Shown piece by piece: positions 1-12,838 of a DNA stretch of 64,000 nt (its first letter is position 1; each line of letters opens with the position of its first letter). The stretch comes from Periconia sp. R9002. Its lineage: Eukaryota; Ascomycota; Dothideomycetes; Pleosporales; Periconiaceae. The stretch is taken from contig JAMAHW010000001.1 in NCBI GenBank assembly GCA_023627715.1, positions 1,337,379 to 1,401,378 on the forward strand. The letters run 5' to 3'. Position numbers and translations under genes: made by a program. The notes below the pieces were generated by a model. The model made no database searches and was not told the origin of the DNA. It saw only the letters and a list, made by a program, of their open reading frames with translations.

Positions 1-42
1 ATTTCAATTTTCTCGTTGGTTTAATATAACGCCCACACCCAC

Positions 43-43
<1 letters not shown>

Positions 44-104
<61 letters not shown>
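44..104. repeat. (CAA)n microsatellite
   Basis: About 20 uninterrupted CAA units open the repeat-rich region. They directly precede the first CACATG motif of the 50-bp-period array and have no coding context. Confidence 0.95.
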
Positions 105-105
<1 letters not shown>

Positions 106-3100
106 CATGAAACTGGTTTTCAGAGATTTATTGTAACATCCACACCCACAAAATTCAAACACATGATATTAAAGTATACCGATTTTAAAATGGTGGGCGA
201 TAAGGTTCAAACCAGCACATAATACCAGTCCTTAGCAAATTTATTGTAACACACCCACAAAACAACAGCACATAAAACCAGCTCTCGTAGGATTGTTGTA
301 ACACCGCCACCCACAAGACGGCAACACATGGGATGGTTGTTCATGAATTTTATTATAACACCGCCAATTCCAAAAACCAAACACATGTAATAAATGTAGT
401 AGCGCTTTTTGAAAAAGGTAGCCGAAAAGCTCCAAACCAGCACATAAACTGGTTTTTGAAAGCTTTATTATAAAACCGCCATCCACAAGGACCAAACCTA
501 TATAATGTGGTCCTTCTTTGTTTTGAAAAACGAACATGTAGCTACCCACAAGCTCCAAACACCACATCATGGGTCGGAACAAGCATTTCTTAATGATCAC
601 ACCCGCACGCAACCAAACCCATATCTTGTTGCAAATTATCTTTTTGTTCGAGGTGGAATCCCTCTAAATAGTTCAAAAATAAGTATCTAATGTTAATTTT
701 TATTGGAGAAAGGGAGATGCAGCTAAGCTACACACAAATTCCGAACACCACATCAGGGGTATTTATAGGCTTTTTGATGATCACACCCACACGGAACCAA
801 TCGCATGTAGGTGGTATACTCTGATTTGAAAAAGGGAGATGTAGCTTAACTACCGACGAGCTCCGAACACCGCGTGGGGTCAAACTCGGGGTCTTTTAGA
901 TGATTACACCCACAAAAACCCAACCACATATATCTTGGTGGACTATGATTTTTAAAAGGGACATGTAGCTATCCAGAAGTTCCAAACACCACATGGTATT
1001 GTATCAGCTGTGTTCTAATGCCCACACCCAAACGGAGCCAAACCCATGTGATCGGCTGAATACACCTCTTTTTTGAAGAAGATGTCCAAGATGTTCCAAA
1101 CACACATGTAATAGCATATTTCGCGTTTTTGATAACCACACCCACACGGAACCAACACATATAGGCTTCCCTCCGAGGTTTGAAAAAATGGATATGTAGC
1201 TACCTATAAGTTCCAAACGCCACATAATTGCATGTTTTTCACAGTTTTTTAATGACCACACCCACAGAATCAACACATCCGGATCTCCCCTGTTGATTTC
1301 AAAAAACACTCCTTCAGCCTCCGAACCAGCACATGCTCTCTACGTACCGGTAATTTTGTCAAAAGTTCCTCACGAACCAAAACACATATGCTATATAATA
1401 GTTGCCTCCTAATTTAAAAAGTACTCTCACACTCCAAGCAAAGACATTAAGAACAAGGAAGTGACATTTTACAAAATACACACACAGGTTACTACACATA
1501 GACTTTTAATAACGTATCTTTTAGAGAGAATTTCGTAGACTCCTGAATCGGCACATCGCGACTAGCTAAGAACAATTTTATTAAAAGTTCTTCACAAACC
1601 AGGACACATATTCTGCCATCAACAATTCTTTAGATAGCAGTCCCGCAGTCTCCAAACCAGCACATACCCACCATTGTTGCATACTTTTACTAAGCACACA
1701 CACACCCGTAGGGTTTCACACATAACCCTTCGAGCACGTACTTTTTAGATAGGATCCCGCGGACTCCCGAACCAAGACATGCTGGGCATTTATGGTAGCT
1801 TTCTTCAGAGGAGACAAATATGTACGAAGTAGTACATGTTCTTTGCCATGACGCGCTTATTGGCCTGACTTTCGTGGACTTCCGAACCAGAACATAGAGT
1901 TCCTAGTATATTTCTTCCGGAAACAGGAAATTTGTACAGAGTAGTACATGTTCTGAGACATATTTTTCGCTCTCATTAGATTTCTGTAGAGTCCGACAGA
2001 CCGCATCAACCTCAGTTGATAGGCCTTTTGTTAAACGCTCCGCACGAAGCGGCACATCCAAGATCCCATTGAAGGTTCCTGGTGAACTAGCACACATGTT
2101 TTTTACCATAATGGGTTTTTTGCCCTGATTTTCATGGATTCCGACACACCGCATCTCGCGACTTTGTTCGAAGTTCCATTAAATTCTTCCGGCAACGTGG
2201 CACTTATGAGCCTCCGATGTGGGGTTTCGGAAAAGGGACTCGCGGACTCCGAGCCAGCACATAGACCTCTGTGTGTGGAGGTTTTGTTCGAATTTTCTAG
2301 CGAATAGGCACACATATTTTATTAATGTTTGTCTTTTGAATAGGATGTCGCAGACTTCGAGCCAGCACATGATTTTAGCGTTATCCGGGTTTTGTTAAAA
2401 GTTCCTAGCGAACCGGCACATGTGAACTCTACGAGTGCCATTTTTAGATACGGTCTCGCGGACAGCAAAGCACCGCATATATATATATCTAATGGAATCT
2501 TTATCAAAAGTTCCTGGCGAACCGGCCCCCGTGGGTTCTCGGTTTCATCTTGTTTAGATTGAATTTGGCGGACAGCAAAGCACCACATAAGAACCTAGCC
2601 AGTCTGATTTCTAGTCAAACGTTTCCTCGCGAACCGGCACACATTATCCGGGCCCCATTTTTGTTTAGAAAGGGTCTCGCAGACATGGGAAACTTCTCTG
2701 TAGCCTATTTAATGACCACACGCACAGAAACTACCACATAAATTTTGTTTCTGATTTCTTTAGATGTATCCCACAGACTCCAGATAACTACCTAGGACAG
2801 CTCCAGTGTTTGCTTTCGTCCCCATTTTCTCCTTTTTTAACACCCGCACACGCAGAACAGGCACACATGGTTCGTTGATCGACACGTTTTTTAGTACGTA
2901 ATCTTACACGCTGTAAAGCAGCCGCATGCTGGAGGTTTACACCTGTTTTAAAACTGCCAGATACACACGAACGAACATACCCGAGCTTGCAAACCAGGTT
3001 TGGATGACATAGCTCACACGCAATCCAGAACAAGGCCATGGGTCAATCTCTTAAGAGTTTTTCCTTTGAGAGAAACGAAGATCTTCCACAGACAAGCGCA

Positions 3101-6100
3101 TGAACTGAAAGTGAGGGCTGTTTTTTGGAAGTAGTTCACATCCACACGCTCCAAACCAGCACATTCTCTTTGTTGTCAAAAATGTTTATTTAAGGAGCAT
3201 TTTCCCACAAACCAACATAAGTAAACCTTAGTCCAGATTTTAGCGAGATATCCCGCACACAGTCCAGAAACAAGAACATTCAGTTCTTTTGTCGAAATTT
3301 TTCTAAATAGAGATTTTCCACGAACGAGCATATTGAAGATCATCATTGTTTGTTTTTAGGAAATACTTCACCCCCACACGCTCCAAACCACCATGTGAGG
3401 ATCCTGTCTCGAGCTTCTGTTTTAAAAAGGGATTCCCTACGGTAGAGCACATAAAAAAAGTATGTGCTGGGTTTTTTAGAGAGTACTCCACATATATACG
3501 CAAAAACAAATCCATATAACCTTTCAAACTTAGGTGATGTTTGAAGGCTCCTCCCGAACCAGCACATCACATATTGCTGGGCGTGTTTTTTATTACTCCA
3601 CACGCTTCGAACCAACACATGTCCGGTGACTTTGTATCCTTCAAAAATCCAAAGAACTTCCACACTGAACCGCACATAGAACTTTTTTACCACAGTTCTT
3701 TGAAAAGGGGTACCACACAGTACAAAGTACCAAACATCTCATCTTTTGCCGTTCCTTTTTAATTAGGAGAAAGGATGCCAAGAAGCAGCTCATGGTCATT
3801 CATTCTGGTAGTCTTCGGAAAATCATTCTAGACGATCAACGTCTGTACATGGGAACTGCAAGGCGATGTTTTTTGATTATGAGAAATGACTCTACGAGGC
3901 AGCACATAAGCCATGCTGTTTGGTTTCTTAAAAAGTCCCGAAGAGACTGTCTGAACCAACATATGCCGACTTTTCCTCGAAGGTTATAAAGAATGTCCCA
4001 CAAAGCAGCACATGTGTCGGGCTATTGTGGAATTGAAAAGGATCTCCCCCCCCCCCCCCCCAAAGGCCCGGAACAGCACATAGCCATAGGTTAGGTTCTT
4101 TTTAAAAAGTACCCTAACCACGCTCCAAACCACAACATTCATACCTCATCTAGGCGATTTTGTTTAAGAATTTCTTTACAAAATAACACATGTTTTTTTC
4201 GAGTATCGACTGTGAACGGTATACCAGACAGTCCACTCCTTCACATCCGATCAATAATCGTTAAGTGTTTTTGTAAAAAAGGATTTTCCCGCGACGCACC
4301 ATACCAGTTTTGGGCGATTAGTTTTCGAAAGGTACCGCACACTCCAAACCACGACATGTTGCATCCCAATGCGTCTTTTCAATAATCACGCCCACAAACA
4401 AGCACATAACCTTAACGGCAGGGAAATCTTGTACAATCCTACAGATCTTATGTCTGACTTAAAAAGGTTTCCCACACACTTCAGACCATCCCATCGTTGG
4501 TGTCAATTTTTAAAACTCCCTCGCAAAACAGCAAATGACAAGGCCACTTTCAATTCTTTAACAGTTGCACACCATGACGGCTGATATTCTGGTTTTTTAT
4601 GAACTTCAAACAGAACCACACATGGACGGGGCTACTGTGCGATTTCAAGTACTACCTTCCAGCACACTCCACACCCCATAAATGTGGCGTCCGTCTACTT
4701 TTAGGTATTTTTTGTCTACTATACACGGGGTCATGTAATGGCCCTATTTGTCGTTTTATAAAAGAAGTATCTTGTATACTCTAAACTAACACGGGAAACA
4801 TGTATAGTTTCTGTAATGTCTTTTTGTGAACGTTCACAGCAGAACCATACATCACTCGATTAGTATATGGCTTTTGAGAGTGTGCTAGGCACAGCGCAAA
4901 CCACAACATGTCGTGATGCCAAGTTAGGTTTTTAGCAGAGTCCTTCTACGAAACGGCCCCGGTATCGAAGGAAGGTCCACAGCAGAACATAGATTCGACG
5001 CTATCCAGTTTTTACAGTCTTCCTTACCAACCGCACATGAGTAAGAGTTACCAAAATCTTGAAAGGTGTCCCACGCAGGGAATCATGTGCTAAGCAGACA
5101 TCCACTTTGACTTGTTTTTTACATCTCCCGTAGATCCGCACATTGAAGGTTAAATTTCGGATTTTGAAAGGTACCCAAGCATAGTCAATACCACGGATGA
5201 TTCTATCAAGTTGTTTATACACTTGGCCAGAGAAACACACATTTAGAATTGGAATTTGGGGTTTTAAATGTATCTCACAGCACGGCGCAAACCAACACAT
5301 CACTCCTCCCCCGTAGGCTTTTTTTTACGTGCCCTACAAACCACACATCAATTTTATTTGGCAGGTTATTTAAGAGGAGCCCCGTATTCTGAACCATTGA
5401 TTCGTTCGCAAGTAGGTTTGAAAATCGTCCACACAAAGCAGCATATCCGTAGCCGAACCTGGTGTTTTTAAAAGTATCCTAGACACCCCACCATCAATTC
5501 GCTTTCATGAACTTTTCCGAAACGTTCACACCAAGCATTGCACCACAGGTCGATGATCTTTAAAATGTAGTATCCACACACCCCAAAGGAAGACATCAAC
5601 TTGATATGCTGTGGTTTGTAAACTTCCGCACAAGATCGCACATGTAGAAGCACGAGCAGAAGTTTTAAAAAGGTACCACATACACACCAAACCATCAGAG
5701 TATTGACATGTAGTTCTATGAACGTCCCACAAAACCACATGGAAGGCCTGGAGGAAAGTTTTGACAACGTATCACTCCAAACCAACACATACGAATTTCG
5801 AGGGGAGAGTTCCCACAAACCCACACATTGTTCTTTTAGGGTTGTTTTTCCTTTGCACAACTTGTATTCATACACTTCAAAAATATTACATGACCACGTT
5901 CTCGAGTTGTTTGTTAATTTCTCCACAAACCGCATGGCCCACATCATTCCAAACTTTTACAAGACACCAATCCAAACCAACACATTATATGTGCCATAGT
6001 TGTTTCTAAAATCCCACAAACCAGCACATCCCGGATTGGTGTCGTCGATGTCAAAAGTGGTCTGTACAACCCAAAATCATCGGCAAATTGGTTGAATGTT

Positions 6101-7650
6101 TTTTGAAATCCTCCCACGAAAGCATACATAGCAGATTACCCTGGTTTTGAGAAAGAGCTCCACACTCCAAAGCAACACATGCGCGGACTGGGTGTGCACT
6201 TGTAATACTCTAGGGATTAGGACATGAAATCATGTTACTGGTCTTTTTTTAAAAAAAAAGAAGTGTTCACACGTTCCAGAGCAACACATATATGCTTCCC
6301 AGCAATATTTGTAAGATTCCACAGACCAGCACATTAGAAGGTTGATCTTGGTTTTTAGAGGTGTTAAAAACTCTGAACCAACATATACGTACGTTGTGGT
6401 TGGGATCTTCAAGTTCTCCATAAAACCAGACATGGTCTCTTTTGACTTTTTTATTAAGGTAAACTCCACATATTTTAAACCAGCACACAATATGCCGAAA
6501 AGTGTTCTGTTTGTAATCCCTCACAAACCATCACATCAAGTTTTCCGGAAACATCTTTCCTCAATTTCCCACAACAACCAAACATTGAAGAGTTAAAGTG
6601 AAATTTTTGAAACGATCCACGCTCCAAACTATATTTGAACCGGAAGTTGGTTTTGAAATCCTACTTCCCAGCACATGGAATTGTACTTCCCAATTTTTAA
6701 TGTGCCGTACACATTCCGCACTAGTACATGGATATATGACGATGTAGTTTTTGGAACCCGCACGAAGCAGAACATGAAATCTGTTCGGGATATTTTTGAG
6801 AAGTATCTCCCGCCCCAAAACATATCGTTTGTACGGATGGGAGTTTGAGAATTCCACTCAAACAACCGCACATAGCTACCACTGTCACATGTTTGAACTC
6901 CACTGTTACTTGAAAGGTATGTCGTTTTGTATACAGTTTCTCTACAGAACCACACATCGTGATGGCACATGTCTCGTTTTTGTTTTGAGAAAGTATTCCA
7001 CTCAAAACCAACAAAGACATTCACATCTGCTTTCAGTTTTTGAAATCCTCCCTAGAACCAGCACATAAGCAGACCGTAGTAGATCTTCCAATGGAGTTCC
7101 ATACCTCACATACCCACCCTCATCCACCAACCAGTCCATCAAAAATTTCTCTTCAAAGTCTCAAACTTTCCACACTCCGAACCACCACTAAATTGGTGTT
7201 ATTCCTTTTGAAGTCTTCCACAAAACCACGCATGACCCAGCAATGGCCGAACTTGAGAAGACACCCCATACTCAATCACAACAGATCGTAATACCCAGGC
7301 TTGTATTTTAGATACACACAAAGAACCAAACATGGGCATGGCGTAGGAGGATTTTCAAAAGAGCTCCACAAGTGGTTCACTTCACCACATGCCGCCTAGG
7401 CTTAGGGTTTTTAGGAACCACCCATCGAACAGCACACGACCTTTTTTTGTCCATCTTAATGGAGCACTCCACACCCCCGTGGATTGGTTTGATTGGATCT
7501 TTCACACGAACCAGCATATAAAACAGGTGGCTTCATGTTTTCAAAAGGTTGCCGGCACAAAACGCAAGTGTTCGTAACGTTTTACAAACATACCCCAAAA
7601 CCAACACATGGTTCATTCCGGAATTCATTTTTTTGGGTCTCCCTCAAGTT
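105..7650 (+). repeat. Degenerate array of a ~50-bp-period motif, core CCAAACCAGCACAT
   Basis: A short core (CCAAACCAGCACAT and close variants such as CCAAACCAACACAT or ACAAACCAGCACAT) recurs on the same strand roughly every 47-55 bp. In one stretch the copies fall near 6112, 6160, 6222, 6265, 6315, 6362, 6416, 6463, 6518, 6568, 6615, 6661, 6702, 6757, 6801 and 6852. Many copies are preceded by a T-run/A-run junction (GTTTTTGAAAAG) and a CCACAC(G)CTCC stretch, and longer and shorter forms tend to alternate. The intervening 20-30 bp differ from unit to unit. I estimate well over 100 copies. Short open frames here read through repeats and show no protein-like sequence, so I call no genes. Confidence 0.85.
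4046..4061. repeat. Poly-C homopolymer, 16 nt
   Basis: Sixteen consecutive C residues lie inside the 50-bp-period array. A run this long is a place where read-length or assembly errors are likely. Confidence 0.95.
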
Positions 7651-10200
7651 CGCACATGTACGAATGCACCCACCCGTGTGGGAAGAAAAGAAGAAGAGGA
7701 AAGGAGAGAAGGAGGAGAAAAGAGGGGGTTTTTATACTTGATTTCTGGGGCTGCTGACTAAGATAGCCCTTCACATGTAACTGCGTCTTATTGGTGCATA
7801 TCGCTAGACTATGCAGGTATGTTCTTCCAGGTACAATGTAATATCGAGATGCCACGTGGCGTAGCGTATTGAGACATTCATCAATCATTATATCACCCCT
7901 AGTTGAGTTAAGCTGACTTCTTTACCGCGAATTTTAGGTGTAGATGTCAATGTGGTGGCGGTGGTGGTGATGGTAGTAATGATAAACCTCATCATCACCG
8001 TTTTTTGTCTACCCGAAATGTTTAGGCATAAGCGCACGACAATGCGGCAAACTCCACCCCAGCACACGTAGCTATTGATGAATGCATTTTTGTAGAAAGT
8101 CCCCGCACGAAACCGTATCAATCCACTCGTGTAAAGAGAAAAGAGAGGAAGGGGAAGACGGAGTAAAACGATCCTTATATACCCTTCCTACGTACTGGCT
8201 GACTAACCCACCTTGATTCCCACCTCTCTCTTAGCAGTGTAGATCTTGTAATGTATGTATCAGTTGATGGCGATGAACCTCATCACTAACGCTCATCATC
8301 ATCATCATCTACGCTTTCCTCGAAACTGCCTACATTCAATCTCGGGTTATCGTTTTTAGACAACCACACCCACAAATCGAAAGCTTAGTTCCTCGTTTTT
8401 AGAACGAGTTCCCACATGCAAAGCCCACGACCACACATTTCGACGTCGTAGATTTGTTTTATAAAACAACACTTACAAATCCCCCACCTGTGTAGAGAAA
8501 GGAAGTGAAAGCGGAAAAGAGGGAAGCTTTATATACTTCTGAAGACGGTAGAAAGGCGAATGCTGCTTACCAATGCACAGTTCCACGATTGCTTATACCT
8601 TAATGGTTGAGGTATGTGGAGGTAGTGATGGTGATGACGTCTATCGCCACCGTTATCTGCCTACCCGGACTGCATATACGTGAAAATAGGACATGTTAAC
8701 CAAATTAGGCTGCGTTGATGTATAGACACCACATGCACCTTTTGAACTAAAAATTTAAATTCCGCTTTAGCACCGTAATCTCCCATAAGTAAAGGAGAAA
8801 GAAGAAGGGACAGAATAGGGAAAGGGTTTTATATGCCCCCATTGAATGTAGTTGCTTACTAATATCCCCTCTCATACTTGGGCTCTTCTTAGTGTATAGT
8901 TTTTGGAAGGTATATGTATGTAGTGGTAGTGATGTTTATCACCAACGCTCATCACCATTCTATAAATACCTAAAAAAGCTCTGCATGAAATCGTGACCTA
9001 TGGGCGAGGTACACATACCGCATGCTTGAATCTTTTTTTTTACGAAGACAACGATTCCCACAGACCACTCATGAGTGAAGGTTTTGGGTTTTTGTTTGAT
9101 GTAGCACACCCTACACCTGTGTAACGAGCAAAGAAGAAGAGGGAGGGGTGAGAAGAAGGACCTTTAAGTAGTTGTGTAATGTGGTTGCTAACTAACGCAC
9201 CTTCCACCTACTGTTCTCTTTACAGTCGACTTGATGTTTGAATTATGTATAGAGTGGTGATGATAACGCTTGTCACCACTGTTTCATACCTCCCACAGAA
9301 CTGCATACATAAGAATGTAGGACCACTCCACGTAGTTCTAGTTCGGTCTCATGTTTTTTGGTAGTTACGGCAAGTCACACTCCACACCAGCACATAAATG
9401 CTTGTTGAATTGTGTTTTTGTTCTTGAACTTCTCCTGCTCATTTGCTAACTTGCGCGAAGAGAAGCAAACAGGAAAGCGCAGAACAAGGGTCTTTATACA
9501 GTTGATTACTATGATTGCTTACTAACATACCTTTCTACAGTTCGAAGTATACACATGTAGTAGTGGCGGTGATAGGATTCATTACCAACGCTTATCACAA
9601 CTCTTTCTCTTTTTCGAAACTGTGCATGCATGAACGTGGGAAAGTACCACCCGCATAGGGTATCTCAACTCTTTCTTTTTTATAAGACAAGACGGGCACT
9701 CCAGGCCAGCACATACTTGCTCCTCGCCGTTGGCTCTATTAGAATATTCCTCCACACAACTCCTCCATCTTTGTACAGAAAGGAAGAAAAGAGGCGGAGA
9801 TGAAGAGATGCTTATATACTTCTGTGGGGTATCGCTTAGTAAGGTACACAGATATAAATACAGAGGTAGCGGTGATACTCATCACCACCGTTTTCTACCT
9901 ATGTGAAACAGCTACCGGTGAGGGTAGGTCAAAGGTCAACCCACATCTGTATTCTTGGTTCCTATTTTGAAAACGGCAGACATGGAAAGGCTCGAGTTCA
10001 ATTTCTTATCGAAGGAAAGCCGCACTCCAACAGCACATAATCCTGCGTCTTACTTATTTTGAAACTCCACATGAGTGTAGCAAAGTCCACGCACATGTGT
10101 TGTTCAATCTCGTTCTGTTTTCAAATGAAAAGAAGGCGCACACTCTAATCTCTGCAGCATCCAATTCTCTTTTTTTTTCCAACAGCCATGTATATCCACT
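7650..10200 (+). repeat. Module array A: purine tract + TATA box + inverted repeat, 7 copies
   Basis: Seven head-to-tail modules of about 300-440 bp. Each has a purine-rich tract often opening GTGTAGARAAAG, then a TATA-like box, then about 20-25 nt later a TTACTAA- or CTGACTAA-like element, then 50-150 nt later an imperfect GATGATGA/TCATCATC inverted repeat. TATA-like boxes start at 7731, 8175, 8528, 8827, 9161 (degraded), 9493 and 9812. Several modules also carry CCAGCACAT cores like those of the upstream array (near 9386, 9712 and 10031). No open frame with protein character is present. Function is unknown: a subtelomeric satellite, or a set of promoter-like units. Confidence 0.8.
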
Positions 10201-10315
10201 TATCTGAAGACTGATTTACACGACATGGAGGATGGTCTGCATGAAAGGACCGGTCATGCGGACTCTGCCAGTAGTCAGGATAGCCCAGAACATGTACCAA
10301 GACGACGACTCCCTT

Positions 10316-10939
10316 TCATCGTTCCATAGAGCTTTCTATATTCTTTGATTTTTGTCGAAGAAATGGTGTGCAAGCATAACCAATCCGATTCGCAACAGAA
10401 GAAAGTCTTGAGATAAGGTCGTAGATATTATGCTCTTCTGGCAAGGTTGGGATGTACGATATCTCACTTAAAATTATAAGCGTATGGAAGTAGCTGATAT
10501 GCGTTTCCCTAAGTTGTTCACGATTGGAGCCGTCGAGTTTAGTTCGGTATACCTCATCGTATGTCGAGACGTAGAATTTGTTTTTGCGTGAGTCGAGCGC
10601 AAGTGCAGAGGCGCCAGCACGAACAATGATAGAAAGTCGGAACGGGAATGTCTGAAGGGTAGAGAACGATGAGCCATCCGTGATCATGCGGCAGAGGGTT
10701 GTATTCAATGTTGATATCTGGTGAATTGGAGCACCATTGTCGGCGATGAAAAGGTGTCCATTTTCTGCATGTCTAAGCACAATGTCGGTATAAAAGGTGA
10801 TTAGTCGGAGACTGTTGACAGTGAGTGGGAAGCTTTGTAGCCACCTTATATTTGCATGCGTCATTTTGATAATGAATAAATGGCAAGGAAAACAATGGCA
10901 AATTTCATGTAAGATTGACAGGTTGATATAGCCTTGCAT
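10316..10939 (-). CDS. Beta-propeller-like protein fragment, possibly a relic
   Basis: A 207-codon frame starts with ATG at 10939. Its middle reads like blades of an NHL/SMP-30/YWTD-type beta-propeller: GHLFIADNGAP followed by an ALALDSRKNKFYVSTYDEVYRTKLDGSN-type blade, i.e. hydrophobic strand, aspartate, hydrophobic strand, then K-x-D-G-S. A full propeller needs about 250-400 residues, and the last ~60 residues do not look like blades, so the gene may be truncated or may contain introns I did not resolve. A donor-like GTGAGA lies after the blade region. It sits alone between repeat array A and gene-poor sequence. No enzyme activity can be assigned. Confidence 0.4.
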   Translation of the reverse strand: MQGYINLSILHEICHCFPCHLFIIKMTHANIRWLQSFPLTVNSLRLITFYTDIVLRHAENGHLFIADNGAPIHQISTLNTTLCRMITDGSSFSTLQTFPFRLSIIVRAGASALALDSRKNKFYVSTYDEVYRTKLDGSNREQLRETHISYFHTLIILSEISYIPTLPEEHNIYDLISRLSSVANRIGYACTPFLRQKSKNIESSMER

Positions 10940-12251
10940 TTCCTACCTAGTAACTGTGTTCTAGTCAGCTCAACTCAAAGGACTGTAGAATATCTGAATC
11001 TGAACCTTGAGGAAGAACGCAGATGAGACATCTATTTCAAAAGAGCTGCACTACTACATCAAAACTACTAAAACACGCAACGTTGATAGACCTAGATTGA
11101 TGGACATACTGTTCAATGGCCGATGCGGAAGAAACAGGTCCGATAGCGCAGTACGGGTAAAAAGCGAATTTATGCCCCACATTTCCACGATGCAAGATGC
11201 AAGAAACTATGAACTAACCCGATTATGCCTATTCCAAGCCAAAAAGGGGTGTTTGGATGGGAAACGTCCGCTCTCCCCTAGGAAGAGTTCTCACGGCGAC
11301 ATCTAGATTAGTGTCTTCAACGAAAGTAAACGATCACGCTGCAAGATCCGATGGGTGAAGACAGGCCTACACCACCTCCGACAGAAATCTTTACTGGTGC
11401 TGCCGGCAACACAGAACAAGAAAATAAACGCAGTCATATATTGCAGTTGCGATATAACAAGAACAAGAATGCGCTGGCTCGAGCAATTCACGGACTTAGT
11501 TGGCCACGGAAGGCGATGGCGCATTCCGCGCTGCCTCTTGGCATTCTGAAGGAATGCTACAGCCAACTTTGGACTTTCAGAGAAGAAAAAATAATCGTAA
11601 AACAGTGCAGCGAGACTCTGGACCTCATCACATCCCTTTCATTGAGGCGAAGAATGGGTATGATGTGATGGTGGTCCCCATTGCTTGATGATGTTGTACG
11701 TAACGCAGACCTTCGCACATTGTTGTCTTTGGGCAGCAATATTTGGGCAACGGGGAGTAGGTAGCCTGCTGATAACAACTTGGTCAGCCCAGATTTTTCT
11801 AATCGGAACGGTTGCACAGCACTATTTTGGACCGGAACATCTAATCGCACACGGTTGGAAATTCACTACGCGCATAGATGGCATGAATATAAATCACAGT
11901 CATAGACACTGTAGACCACTGCTGGTGTGGGCATCAGGATGAGTACGAGACTGTGGTACAAGCATTCTATTCGTCAAAACCTGCTGTCTACGTATATAGC
12001 TGTAGTTGGTAAACCGTTGATGGATAGCGGTGGAAGGAGGAAGGTGAAAGTTTGCTGGTGATTAGTTCTATGGAACCATGAGACGGAGAGATCTAGCTAC
12101 CTACCTATGTACCATATATTACGTCAGTCTCAAAGAGATGTAGGAAAGGGAACAGGAAAAGACGTGGGAAAGGAACCCCCCGCATTGCATGAGTCACCCT
12201 CCTCAACTCAATGTTTCATCTTCCAAGTATAGGGAAGCCATTGAACACTGT
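10940..12251. other. Gene-poor interval
   Basis: Several overlapping open frames of 60-105 codons occur in different frames on both strands (for example 11007-11306 and 11351-11668). None has a recognisable motif, signal peptide or convincing splice structure. I see no supportable gene. Confidence 0.5.
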
Positions 12252-12838
12252 TCATGGGCAGTTCAAGAAGATCGTGCCAGGGCCGCGACGGATAGCTCCA
12301 CAGAACTTCACTATAAAATTGTCTCGTTTCATGTCCTTCAACCCATAGAGAATGCGGTCGGGAATGCCACCGACCTCTCCACCATTGTATAGCTCGTCGT
12401 TCATTTGAATCGGGAACTCTAGGAACTCTAGAATGTTCTTTCCGCAGTCTTTGAGAAATTCATAGTTCGTTTCGAGTTTGTGCGGGGATTGACCTGCATA
12501 TATTCAGAGTCAGTGCTGTGTAAAATAATGATGTGTATGGATGGTGACCTACCAGAGCCAATCTGCTGATCATTTGCGTTCAATTTACCAGCTGACCTGA
12601 GGACTGCCTTGAGTTGATCCATGGTGAAAGTATGCTGCTCATAGATGTCCGATGGGGGACCATTATATATTGTCGGACATGTCAGGTCAGTCTTTGGGTC
12701 TTCGAAGAACATTGTTTTTTCAGCTGGCGCTGCCCGTTGGGGCTCCGACCCAACGGAGACGGTGGAAACATTGTTTCCTTGGAGAAACGCCTCAACACAG
12801 GCAAAAATGGTGAAGACGACAATGGGAAGGAAACGCAT
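12252..12838 (-). CDS. Secreted RNase F1/T1-fold-like protein, candidate effector
   Basis: Two exons (12838-12553, 12493-12252) joined across a 59-bp GT-AG intron give 175 residues. The ATG at 12838 opens a clear signal peptide (residues 1-17). The mature part has four Cys (54, 112, 160, 174), enough for two disulfides. The order SPHKLE, CGKN, LEFPI, PDRILY, KFCGA and LNC follows the microbial guanyl-RNase (F1/T1/U2) layout. By that alignment His100, Glu121 and Arg142 match three catalytic positions, but the usual catalytic Tyr is Ser98 and the final catalytic His is Arg (164/165), so nuclease activity is doubtful. Loss of catalytic residues on this fold is typical of RNase-like effectors (RALPH) of plant-pathogenic fungi. 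It sits in a repeat-flanked island. The fold call is mine from motif order; no search was run. Confidence 0.72.

Noticed and set aside
1..120. Telomeric end
   Set aside because: The start shows CAA repeats, not TTAGGG/CCCTAA; subtelomeric position is inferred only from repeat content.
105..7650. CRISPR array
   Set aside because: Cores are degenerate and the spacing is only approximately constant; there are no cas genes, and the genome is eukaryotic. Only the repeat-spacer look is shared.
1..7650. Many 60-160-codon open frames, mostly on the minus strand
   Set aside because: They read through the repeated motif (its reverse gives recurring Met-Cys-Trp-Phe or Met-Cys-Ala-Gly starts) and show no protein-like composition.
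11303..11942. Overlapping 60-105-codon frames in several phases
   Set aside because: No consistent splice model, no motif, and mutual overlap on both strands.
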